Shown in pieces: positions 11,573-21,808 of a stretch of DNA of 64,000 nucleotides. The notes under the pieces are model-generated. The model saw only the letters and a list, made by a program, of their open reading frames with translations, was not told where the DNA came from and did no database searches. Each line of letters opens with the position of its first letter. The first letter of the stretch is position 1. Source of the DNA: Crambe crambe (lineage: Eukaryota > Porifera > Demospongiae > Poecilosclerida > Crambeidae); the NCBI GenBank assembly GCA_963924555.1, contig OZ004590.1, positions 6,874,001 to 6,938,000 of the forward strand, written 5' to 3'. The position numbers and the translations under genes are program-made.

Positions 11573-14500
11573 CTAGGCTGGCTCCTTTTGTTGTTTTATG
11601 AGTTTCATACACAGATCACACACTCTGACTGGATATTCCCATCCTCTGCTTGGTACAGGAGCCTTGTGGGTGGAGCATTTATCACAAAAACCCTGTCCAC
11701 ATGCCCTGCAGTGGTGCTTGGAGTCTTTAGAACCAAATTCCAACTTGCATTTGTGACAGTGTGTGATTTTGTCGTTAGCGATCCAATAAGTTGGCCTTGC
11801 TGACTCCACTGCAATTTCCTTGGGGTAACTGAGCACACCAGATGCCAGACCCATTGCTGAGTGCAACACTTCCCCCATATAGCGTGCAGTGACACCATCT
11901 CCCCCTCCTCCTGGTGTGCTATCAGTTCTTATCCCCTTTTCCGGCTTCTTGCTCTGATGAGCAGGCAACCCATTCTGCATCTTTTTCTCATTTCGTTGCT
12001 TGTAGCATGCATTGCACACACGGACAGGAACATTACCCCATCCTTTCCAGGGAACGGGCATGGTTTGTGATGAGCATTTGTCACAGAACCCTCTACCACA
12101 CGCTCGGCAGTGGTGTTTAGTCATGGGGGGAAGGAACGATTGCTTGCACTCTCCACACACCTACATATAATGAAATCATGGCTGAAATTTGAACACAACA
12201 CTTACTAATGTGACTCAATCCCCCATTTAAGAGGTAAGTTAGACTTACAGTGATAGTAGAGTCAGGAGCCCAGTATTTTGGTGCTACTTGATTGGATAGC
12301 CACCCAGTCACCATCTGAGCTGGCCTAGAAGAAACACTGCCCACAGCACCAGCCACACTCTCAATTCCATCAAGTAACCGGCGGGCGGTGTTATCAGAAA
12401 CCTGTCCGCTGGGAACATCCTATAATGATTTATATACTCTTGTTGTTGTTGTTGTTGTTGTTATTGTTGTTGTTGTTTATACCTCAGGCCAAATGTGTCT
12501 ATTTTCAGTCCTGACGGCTTGAAGCTCTGGCTCTTTGTTTCCATACCAGTGCTCTCTGCTGCGATAAATCACTCCACAATGCTTACACTCAATGACATAC
12601 CTAAAGAGATAACAGAGCCAGAGTGTCATAATGCTGAATTGGGTACTTGAAGGAAGGGCTTACCCAGACCAAGCATATTTTGCAACTCCAATCCAGCTGG
12701 CATCTTTACTAGATGATGTTTTGGGGAATACAATGCTTTCAATTCCACGGTTATAGCAAGTCTATTGGGAGGTGGGTAGGATATTTCAGAAGAAATTAAT
12801 TTTGGTGAAGCACAAGAAAACAGTGACTTCAGTACAGGCTACACTAAACTTTTACCTTGCAGAGGTAGACTTTGTTGTCATGGGAAGAACTATAGTTACA
12901 ACGAGTGGCAGTGAGTTTGTGCTGGTCTCCATCTCTGTAATGATTCATGCTCAACTCACAACGTCCTCTAGAGATAATAAACACAGTTACTTCTCAATCA
13001 AGCTGGTGTAATGTGGTACTCACCCACAGGCCAGGCAGGACTGAGGACAGGAGAAATAAGCATCAGGGAAGGTACTCACTCTATGACTTGTGATATCACC
13101 ATTAAACTTTGCATTCAAAACCTGGTCGATTATGAAATTCTAATCGAAGTCCTTCCATACAATACTTGAGATTGCGTACCTGTAATGCTTTGAGGACTAT
13201 GACTGGTGTTCTGGGTGCTCGAATGGCATTATTCTTCAGTAGAGTTGTCACGGCTTTCAGTAATCCAGTGAAGTCTGTTGGTGGCCATCTAGTCCTAGTA
13301 CCTACATACTCCACTGAGCAGAATGCCTTTGGAATTCGCCCAACCTCAGAAAATCTAACCAAATGATAGTAAATAGATATGGTTAACTCAAATATATTCC
13401 AGACCTCATTCGTAATAGTTCTTCTGCTGTCATGTGTGGTGTTGCTTGTTTGCTCTTGCCCTCAACTTGCTCACCCTTCTCCTGCTCTCCACCCGATAAT
13501 GTTGAGGTTTCCTTTTTCAGCTTCTGAGGTTGAAATGCTGAAGTGGATCCCAGCAGGTCAGTGTGCTGGGTTTCATGGAATATCACCACTGAAGGGCCCA
13601 GGCTCGAGAGAGGGATATTCAACTTGTAACGATCAGAGGCATTCTATAAAATTGGGTCAGTTAGTGATGTTTGCCATAGAACAACCTCTTAAAGATAGGA
13701 AGAACCTTTAGTTCAGGTGTGAAGTACTTCCAGTATGCATCAGAAGCATCTCCCAGGAAAGTGAACATGTCATTATGTAGCCTCTCGGCACGAGTCCTGT
13801 AGATGACCACGTCAGAAATAGCCAGAATCTTCAAGAGCAGTCTGGTCCTACGATTCTCGTTCTGTGAGGCCCCAAGCAAACCTTCAGAGTCCAGAAATAT
13901 TGCCCTGTGGTGACTTGAATAGGCTGCCCACACTCCCACGGTACAAGACTGCTGGTCAGATGAAGTCCTAAAGACCTGGAGAAATTCATATGCAATCACT
14001 GCATCAAATTATGGTCCAACTAAGTGAAGGTCACTATGTTCTAATTTTACTTCTTTTCCTAGGAAGAAGGTGTGGTTCAGTGTATAAGATTTCCCATCGC
14101 CAGTATTTCCAAAAATAGAAACTATTTTTATTTTTTCTTCCTTATTACAACCAAGGAGCTTGATAAGTTCTTCTTGGTCAGATATCTGTTGGGGGTGGGG
14201 AGAGAGAGAAGAAAAAAGTGAATCTAGCTCAGGGGAGAATCAATTCAATTTACCACCAATTCTTCCTTGGCATTGAGCAGTAAATGACTAGATGGTATAG
14301 ACTCGACTGTCATTGTGGTCGGATTTATGACGTTCCTATGTCTAGAGTGAGCCTGCTTCTTCCCCTGGTGCATTTTACCATCACACGCCTCACACAAACC
14401 CATCTCACATTCTCCACAGAAGACACTGACTGGGTTCTTTGGGGAACACCATAGTTCACACATTTTACTGTCGAACTCTACAACAGGGAGTTTCTGGCGC

Positions 14501-14721
14501 ACGTGTACGCTAATTTCTCTAGTAGTAGCCCTTGAATGCAGGAAGGACTCGCAAGCCAAACATTGATAGGTCAAGCATTCCTGGCAGTAAATACTTGCTG
14601 CCTCTCCCTCCGCACACCTGATATTCTCTTGACAGAGCTTACTTGCATGCTCTTCTTTATTGTCTTTAGCAGACCCTAAACTGGTTTCAGTCGAGCTTAC
14701 TCTTTCAAGTCTTGAAGACAT
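11573..14721 (-). CDS. ZFYVE1: ZFYVE1 / DFCP1: NTPase with tandem FYVE zinc fingers
   Basis: DFCP1 is a PI3P-binding ER/omegasome and lipid-droplet protein. Exon 1 (14254-14721) encodes 156 residues with B-box-like Cys/His pairs (CQECLTYQCLAC, CGECEMGLCEAC). Exon 2 holds a Walker A motif, GNTGDGKS, followed by YTLNHTFFLG. The next exon carries IFLDSEGLLG, fitting the large-GTPase-like NTPase domain. The final exon holds two FYVE fingers, each with the hallmark HHCRACG (TKHHCRACGRGFCDKC and SKHHCRACGQGFCDKC) and CXXC pairs. This order, NTPase then two FYVE domains, is diagnostic of ZFYVE1. The stop is at 11573-11575; the start is 212 bases from divergent RTF1. Confidence 0.93.
12443..12479. 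repeat. (GTT)n microsatellite in ZFYVE1 intron
   Basis: Short GTT trinucleotide array with one ATT interruption, inside a ZFYVE1 intron. Confidence 0.85.
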
Positions 14722-14933
14722 TTCTATGCTTTTAAAAAAATGTTTGCTGAGTCAGCGCTAGTCATAATATCATGTGACGTGACGTCTGTTAGGAGGACAC
14801 ACCCACTAACTTCTGCCTCTATGCTTTTGTGAGAGACGTATAGTGAGTAATCCTTTTTTCGGTGTTTATCCAGATCAGTCGAGCTGTAAGAAGTCCGATT
14901 GGCTACTTATAAACCATTAGAGGGCGATCCATA
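14722..14933. promoter_or_regulatory. Bidirectional promoter region ZFYVE1 / RTF1
   Basis: The 212 bases between two divergent start codons hold both 5' UTRs. Visible are a TGACGTGACGTC-like stretch near 14775-14787, which includes a CREB/ATF-type TGACGTC core, and TGAGTCAGC at 14749-14757, an AP-1/MARE-like sequence. These are motif matches by eye only. Confidence 0.55.
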
Positions 14934-17900
14934 ATGTCAAAGTCTATAAAACGCCCCATTATTGAGTCAGATAGCGAAGATTCTGACTCTGACCAGGTAG
15001 AAGCGAATAAAAATCATATCTATGGATATGTCCTGTCCTGGGGCCTACATCGTTTGTTTCTGTGCCTTTACCATTTTTTACACTTTAACCACAAATCCCT
15101 TCCCTTTCAATTTAATAATACCAAAAAAAGACACCTTATTTCATTCACTTTACACATAGGGTGGTCATTCTCTTGCCTCCATGCCCAAACGACCAAAACC
15201 CTCAGTTCCAGCTGCCCAGTCCAGTGGCTCTGGCTCAACCTCTGACTCGGACAGTGATGCTGAGGTGTGATCACTATAATGATAATTCAATACAATCTCA
15301 CCACAACTAACTATGGGTTGAATGATACCATGTAGTGCAAAGTTTTTTTTGTGGGAAAGTTTAAATTTTTGTTGTTACATGTACAAATCCACAAAAATTC
15401 TTCTGCTATATGGTAATATTCTAACCATTTCATGTGATATGATGAAATGCCTCCAAGTACAATACTTCTGGAAGTGGAGGGGTTACACATTTCTTGAATG
15501 TTTCGCTTTATAGTGGACCATAGGAGGAGGGACTGGGGGGAAAAAGATGGCCTTGGGTGTCACCAAGAAGGGACAGAGTGGAGGGAAGAGTATGGTCCAT
15601 CGCAAAGTATCAGCAAAGAAAGTTCCTCCTCCAGTATCTAGTGATTCCAGCGAGGACGACGAAGATGAAGAAGATGTTGATCAACGGAAGATGGAGAGTT
15701 CCAGCAGTGAGGGGAGCAGTTCGGACAGTGATAGCTCCTCGGAGGAATCGCTCAAGTTTGATGATGGTTTGGACGAACAGCTCCAAGGAGACGAGGAAGA
15801 CCAAAAGAAGCTGAGTCTCATGAATGAGAAGGAAAGAGAGGCAGAGATGTACAACAGGTATGCAGCTGATTTTTGTTTTGTTTGTTTATTTGTTGTTGTT
15901 GTTGTTGTTGTTGTTGTTATTGTTGTTGTTGTTTTGAACAGTCTAATATGACAAGATATTATCGTGTAGGTATGAAAAGCGAGAAGCTCTCAAAGCAAGA
16001 TTTGAGATTGAGCAAAAGCTCCGTCGCCAGAAGAAGCATGAAAAGAGGAAAGCCAAGGAAGAGAAGATGAAACGGATGGTGGTAAGAGGCAAGAGAGGAA
16101 AACAGCAAGACCGAAGCAAGTCCCAAGCCATGGATGAATACAAGGCTAAGCGATCTGCTGGTAATGTGTAGAAAGAAGTAGTCAATCATTGGAGATTCCT
16201 CTTTCTGTTTTCTGACTCACTCCCTCTTATCTTCAGATAAGATCCGCAAGGCAGAAGCAGAGAAGCATCAAGAGGAGAAGGAGCCATTGAAGGCATCGGA
16301 CATCTTTACCAGTGAGTCTGATGACGAAGGGAGCAGTAGTGAGGCTTCAGACTCCGATCAGAGGGACTCAGATGATGAAGCAGGAGCCAAGTGAGTACTA
16401 TGAACCTAAACTGCTCTCATCGTGATGATGCTTGTCACAGGGCAATAACCGGGCTACGTGAGTCTGCTCCAAAGTACATCTCAACGGCACATGAACTGGC
16501 AAAAATTCGACTCTCGCGTTACAGACTAGAGAAGTAAGTAGTGCGTGTGCTTACATAATGGGTCAGCCTGTGACTACCTGTGTTTATGACATCATCAGAT
16601 GGGTCCATATGCCGTTCTTTTCTGAAGCAATCACAGGATGCTATGTCAGAATAGGTATCGGTGCCCATGAAGGAAGAATGATATATAGGGTGAGTAAGCT
16701 AGTTTCGATATTACTATTGTACTCTTAATTAGATAGTATTTTTCCCATGTGCCCATATCAAAAATATAAGATAATATGTAAACATTAATTTGGTAGTGTT
16801 ATGATTTTACTGAGTCTTTCAGTCCATTGATATCACGAGGAATATAGTTCTCTGTGAATTCTTGCATGTTCTGTAAAATTGCTACTTGCTGTGGGTAACT
16901 GGTGTTGGTGCAAGATTGGAGAGTCTCTCTGTCTGGCATCAACAGGACTCCTGGATGTACGATCCTCAAAAGTGCCCTTAAATTCTCCTTCAGATCTCCA
17001 ATACTTTGTATCAAGTAATCTAGTGAACTCCTATAGTTGTCAGATTCTATGTCTTGTGAAATCTGGTGGAAATACTGACAGTAGTCATGCAGACTTGCAT
17101 AGTCATTTCGAAGTCTTTCTCTGAAGTCGGTTCTTGGGTGTGGATGGTAAATAGCGTCTGCTGACCTCTCTTCATAAAAGCATGGTGGTGTTTGTGGCAT
17201 ATTGTGTAGATATCCTCTGGAAAGAAAGTGGGTGGTTAGACAACGCTGAAGATTGGCTGCAGCTCTTCGTGACTGGATGCATAGATCTTTGATGGCTGTT
17301 TGTAGTGCTGGGCGATCAAGTGGAGGAGCAGTTGGTGTCGTAGAGGAAGAGGTCATAGAGCTGGTTCTTGTTGGAGTAATGGAAGGCTGGGGATGTCCAG
17401 TCGAAATTTCGTTGCATAAAGTACTCGATCCGATCATATCCAGTTCTTGATAAGTGCAAGATTGAGCACTACTTAAAAACCCCATGAAGTGGATTAGCAA
17501 GAGACCAATTATTCTCAAGTTCATCTTCGTACTCGGTTATAATATTGAATCATTCTCCTGTACTCCCTTATATAATATTTCTTTCTATCAATGACATCAC
17601 AGATTTATTTGCCTTCAGGGCATGCCTAGGGGAGTTATAGCCAACATTGTTATTTTCACAATGTCCCTCTACGGTAGGCCTGGTTCCTGTCTGTGGTTTT
17701 CATTTCTTAATCTTGTTTTTGGTCTCTTCCTGACATGATGACGCAACTCTTCCCATGCTTCCATTCCATTCTGATCCAGTTCTCATAATCTCCCCTCATC
17801 GCATTCATAATAAAATACAAAAAAATTAACTATAATAGGCTATTATTGGGAAATCTTGCTTTGTAAAACTTTTAGAGAGAATATAATTATATTTAGTAAA

Positions 17901-18136
17901 TCAATAAAAAGACGTGTCTCCCCCAATTACCCCTATTATTATTACAGTTGCTGTGATTGTTTCAGATTTGTGAGATCATAGCCGTCCAGGAAACCCCTAA
18001 AGTGTACACTCTGGGCTCCACCAAGACCAATAAGGGTCTCAAACTAAGGTACCTTGTATCGTATGGTTATGTAATTAAGCTGGTAGAACCTCTCTCTTTC
18101 TTAATGGAGTCTTTCTGGAAGCAACAGAAATTAGGG

Positions 18137-18175
<39 letters not shown>

Positions 18176-19870
18176 TTATGTATGATGTGCTCTATATCCT
18201 GAATAGACATGGGATCCAGGAACGGATATTCCGGATGGAGTATGTCTCCAACAGTCCCCCCTCCGACACCGAGTTCCATAAATGGAAAGTCGAAGTAAGC
18301 TCCTTATTAAGGAAGCCTCATTGGGGAGGGGGAGAATGTTGAGGGGTCTTCATCTCAGAGGGTTAATTGAAGTTGGGGGGGGGGGGGAGGGGGGTCTTGG
18401 GGAGAGACAGTTTGGACCACTGTATTTTTGTAGATGGAGAGAAAAGGTTTGAAACTACCCACTGTGGACTTTGTTCGTCACAAAGCAAGAAAACTGGATG
18501 AGTTCAAGAATATTTCCTTGAAAGAAGAGGATGTGGAGAAGGTGAGTACATCCCGGCATAGGATTTTCATACAGTAATTAATGCACCTTGTGAACCAGAT
18601 CATCCAAGAGAAGCAGAGGTTTAGAAAGAACCCAAGGAACTATGCCATGACCAAGAGCAGGTTGATAAGAGAGAAGGTACGGTATTGTATGCAATCCATA
18701 AAGTGAGAGGCATGAGTTGGCCATTACTGCACGGTGATACCTGTAGGAGATGGCTGAGCAAGAAGGTGATATTGAGAAGGCTGGGAAGCTAGCCGATAAA
18801 CTCCTCGAGCTGGAAGAAAGAGCTGACCAGCTGGATAAGCAGAGAACTAAAGGTCTTTCAGCCATCACGTGGGTTCCAAATAGTTTTAACAGCTATTGAC
18901 TTAAATCTTAAAAAACAACAACAAACTTTTATAGATACATCAATGAAAGAAACAGACAGAGAAATGTCACTCGAGCTGAACAGGCTCTGAAAGTGAGAGA
19001 TAGCTTGTTGTGTGTGTGAGCTCAACATCATGATTGTGTTGTTTATAGGAAGAACTGGCAGCAATGGAGGGCAAGGAAGATGACCCCTTCACACGAAGGA
19101 AATGTCAACCTAAGCTAGTCACTCTGGTATCTCTCTTTCTATTGTGATACTGCTAAACAATTAGTTAATTGGGTTCTTTATTCTTACAACAGGCTGTAAA
19201 AGATTCATCTCTCCCAGATGTCCTTCAGCAACTAACACAGGAAAAGAAAGCTGGTGATAAAAAAACTGACAAGGTAAAAACACGTCTGAAGAATGTTGAA
19301 GTTGAGAGATTAATTTTCATAAATGCAGAAAGAGAAGACTTCAGAAGCAAGACCTGCCACTCCCAATGGACAAGTAATTAACTACAACCATTGCATGCAA
19401 TGGTCATAATGAACTGTGATCTTATCTCTAGTCGTCATCAAAGTTACTTGAAGGGACGCCAAATGCCTCCTTGCTCTCTGCTACTCCAGCTCCTCCTAAA
19501 TCAGAACAGGTGGACGACTTGTTCTCAGCTCACGACTTTGATATCCAGATTGACCTGCCCTCTGCAGGAGATGGTACACAAAAACTAGCTAGCTACAATG
19601 AAACCTCCAAAATATGGACATACTTGGGACCCAATCTTTTATCATTTGTAGAGAGATTGTCCTCTATTTTGTATAGTGTATTATTAGTTTGTCCTGTCCT
19701 TTGTCCCAGCTGTTTTTATCAGTGGGATCATTAATTATTGGGAATATCAATAATCTCTAGATACTTCTACACCTAAAACGATGCCAAAGAGTGATCGAGT
19801 TCCGAAACAAGATGGACCAAGGAGGTCACTAAATCTTGCAGACTATAAGAAGAGACGCGGACTCATTTAG
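14934..19870 (+). CDS. RTF1: RTF1, Paf1-complex component with Plus3 domain
   Basis: RTF1 couples elongating RNA polymerase II to histone H2B ubiquitination. Exons at 14934-14996, 15160-15264, 15514-15857 and 15970-16160 encode the acidic Ser/Asp-rich N terminus and the basic histone-modification region (ending AMDEYKAKRSA). The Plus3 domain spans exons near 16450-18470 (ITGLRESAPKYISTAHEL, PFFSEAITGCYVRIGIG, RICEIIAVQETPKVYTLG). The C-terminal coiled region follows, then SLNLADYKKRRGLI and TAG at 19868-19870. The intron inside Plus3, about 16690-17965, is 1.3 kb and carries a gene on the opposite strand. An ATTAAA poly(A)-type signal lies at 19925-19930. Family assignment is secure. Confidence 0.94.
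15888..15936. repeat. (GTT)n microsatellite in RTF1 intron
   Basis: GTT trinucleotide array in the short intron after the exon ending EAEMYN. Confidence 0.85.
16799..17524 (-). CDS. Single-exon secreted protein, four-helix cytokine-like, nested in RTF1 intron
   Basis: An uninterrupted 241-codon gene on the strand opposite RTF1, wholly inside one RTF1 intron. Residues 1-22 form a signal peptide (MNLRIIGLLLIHFMGFLSSA). Residues 41-68 are a Ser/Thr/Pro-rich linker. The rest is predicted helical in four blocks: A 70-105 (with IKDLCIQS), B 132-160, C 161-190, D 209-240 (LQNMQEFTENY). The A-B loop (about 106-131) and C-D loop (191-208) are long and the B-C turn is short, as in up-up-down-down long-chain cytokines (CNTF, CLCF1, cardiotrophin). 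The DLC-x-S near the start of helix A and the helix D pattern look CNTF-like. It has seven Cys and one NTS glycosylation site at 207. A TATA box lies upstream. Secretion is well supported; cytokine identity is inference. Confidence 0.75.
   Translation of the reverse strand: MNLRIIGLLLIHFMGFLSSAQSCTYQELDMIGSSTLCNEISTGHPQPSITPTRTSSMTSSSTTPTAPPLDRPALQTAIKDLCIQSRRAAANLQRCLTTHFLSRGYLHNMPQTPPCFYEERSADAIYHPHPRTDFRERLRNDYASLHDYCQYFHQISQDIESDNYRSSLDYLIQSIGDLKENLRALLRIVHPGVLLMPDRETLQSCTNTSYPQQVAILQNMQEFTENYIPRDINGLKDSVKS
17567..17574 (-). promoter_or_regulatory. TATA box of the nested secreted-protein gene
   Basis: Minus strand reads TATATAAG, a consensus TATA box, 43-50 bases upstream of the ATG at 17524. 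A CRE/AP-1-like TGATGTCA follows further upstream (reverse complement of 17593-17600). Their placement supports independent transcription of the intron-nested gene. Confidence 0.6.
18138..18176. repeat. (TGTC)n microsatellite in RTF1 intron
   Basis: Tetranucleotide array of about nine copies in a short RTF1 intron. A G-rich run at 18376-18395 lies in the next intron. Confidence 0.88.
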
Positions 19871-20040
19871 AACTTCTTTTCTTTTCTCTCTCTCTCTCAG
19901 TGAAGTAATGTAATCACAGTAATAATTAAACTATGCAGTTTTCATTTTATTTGTATATAAATTGCAGTATAGAGCACTACCATTATTTAACAATAATTTA
20001 TGCAACCATGTACCATCCTGTTGTAATAATCAATATTTAA

Positions 20041-21489
20041 TCACTGAGTTTGAGAGCCGCCACCTTGGAATTTCTCAGCATGAATCTCTAAGTGCGCTTT
20101 GGCATCTTGAGTCAGCTGGTCCTCGTCACCCAAAGAAGATTTATATGCTGTGTGAAGTGTGATATTTGCCAGCTACTTGGCTGCACTGGTGAGTATAATA
20201 GCTATCTACCTTCATAAACCTGCTTAACAATTGGATAGGCTTCTTTCCAAATATCAAGCTGTAGAGCTCTTGGTATCTGTGGCACATACAGTTACAGATG
20301 ATCGAGGAGTCTTCATGTAACACATAATAACTGACTTCTATGTAAGGCCTCTTATTCTGCTGGAGCATAGCCTCATCTCTGTCTGATGAACGCATCTTCT
20401 TGGACTACACTTAGCATAAGATCCCTAGCTATTACCTGTGCATGTATATATTAACTAACCTTCCCAGTTCCTGCTGCCTGAATCCACTTTCTAGCTTTCA
20501 TCTTGGTCATTGCAACTAATACATGATATGCACCATTGCATAAACACAGGTAGGGTACTCTAGCTAGCTATTATACTCACTGCTCCTGAGGTCCAGAACA
20601 CTTGCACCTGGCTGTTGTAATAGAAGAAATCATATCATGTTTTTCCTAACTTGATAGCTACTAACACTGTAGTCACTGTCTGTTAGTGCCTCTTCCATCA
20701 AATGCTCTTCTCCAACTGTTGCCATCCGAGTCAGTACTGGTTTCTGGAAACCAGGATGTTGAACTGCATGTAGAATTCATTAGTTAGTTATCAGTGCTAG
20801 GGCCACATAGGCTTAGGGTGAACTTGGCTTTAACTGTGATAGCTAAAATTTTGCAATTGTAGCACATTCTTATAATTATCACAGTGAAACCTGTAGCTAT
20901 TAAAAGATCACCTTATATATTTCAGAGACATAGCTACCACCTCTTTAAATGCTTTTGACTTCTGTAAGACCACCTTTTGGTGGCTCAGAGATGGTTGCTA
21001 TAGACAGGTTTCAATAACAAACACTGGGTACCTTCCATAAATTCTGGTTGCCTATGGAATGGATTGGTCTGATATTGATGTAATACACTGGTATCAAGGC
21101 TGATTCTACGCTGAGGTTGCATTTGATGATGAAACATGGGGGTGGCCATCAAGCTACTCCTGCGTTGTCTTGCTGGTGAAATTGATGGTCCCAGGCCCAG
21201 TTGGTTTCTGGCAGGATTGGGTTCCAATTGATGCTAATACAAAAATTTCATAATTATTTTTAAAAAACAACAAAAAAAAACAACAAACAAACAAAAAACA
21301 ACAACTAAATAACTCTACCTGACTTGGATACACTATGGAAGGATTGCTTGATCTATGGCTTGATTCTGAAGTAGCAGCTTCACTCTAGTATAAATTTAAA
21401 TAAAGAAGCTACTTAGCTATTTGCTGGTAGATAACAGTCTCCTTGCTTACAAATTGTGAATCCAACTTATTAATGCCAGTGTAGTCCAT
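20041..21489 (-). CDS. Unrecognised conserved-looking protein, six to seven exons
   Basis: I do not recognise this gene. ATG at 21487-21489 begins MDYTGINKLDSQF. The next exons are SEAATSESSHRSSNPS and a Ser/Arg/Gln-rich exon with two basic RRxS sites (RQRRSSLMA, PQRRISLDTS) that resemble kinase targets. A Gly/Glu exon (KPVLTRMATVGEEHLMEEA) follows. The last exons read as a compact domain: MTKMKARKWIQAAGTGK, PYIEVSYYVLHEDSS, CMCHRYQELYSLIFGKK, then LANITLHTAYKSSLGDED and the stop at 20041-20043. The regular GT-AG introns in consistent phases argue for a real gene of about 250-300 residues. The C-terminal part looks folded, the N-terminal part disordered. A MITE-like inverted repeat occupies one intron. 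The gene converges with RTF1, 170 bases between stops. Confidence 0.65.
20882..21015. mobile_element. MITE-like inverted-repeat element in an intron
   Basis: The left end CAGTGAAACCTGTAGCTAT and the reverse complement of the right end (TTGAAACCTGTCTATAGC) share about 10 identical bases plus similar flanks. Length is about 135 bases. The right flank is TA; the left has TA a few bases out. This fits a small non-autonomous Tc1/mariner- or pogo-type element, but it is too decayed to be sure. Confidence 0.5.
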
Positions 21490-21597
21490 GTTGCCAAGCA
21501 GCTGATGTCCACTATAAGAAAGTACTCGATAGAGTAATTTTCAGCAGCAGATTTAATTTAGCTAGTAGTTAACCACGTTCAAAGCAGCTGCAATTCT

Positions 21598-21631
<34 letters not shown>

Positions 21632-21808
21632 TAAAAATCCAAAAGAACACGATAATTATTAATGAAGAAAGTCTGAAGTTATTGTAATAAAAGTCAGTTT
21701 CCAAGATGATTATTAATAATATTAAAGAAGGAAAAAAAATTTTTTTTGAACCCAAAAGAACAAGATATAGATATTAATGAAGAAAGTCTGAAGTTAATGT
21801 AATAAAGG
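21490..21808. repeat. Intergenic stretch with poly(A) run and duplicated gene 3' end
   Basis: Between the unrecognised gene and the mannosidase stop there is an A run at about 21601-21628. The segment from about 21645 to 21707 is a near copy of 21765-21826 (both contain attaatgaagaaagtctgaa and agtttccaagatgat). The duplicated block includes the final mannosidase codons (CYHLGN and stop) and the first part of its 3' UTR. Confidence 0.75.
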
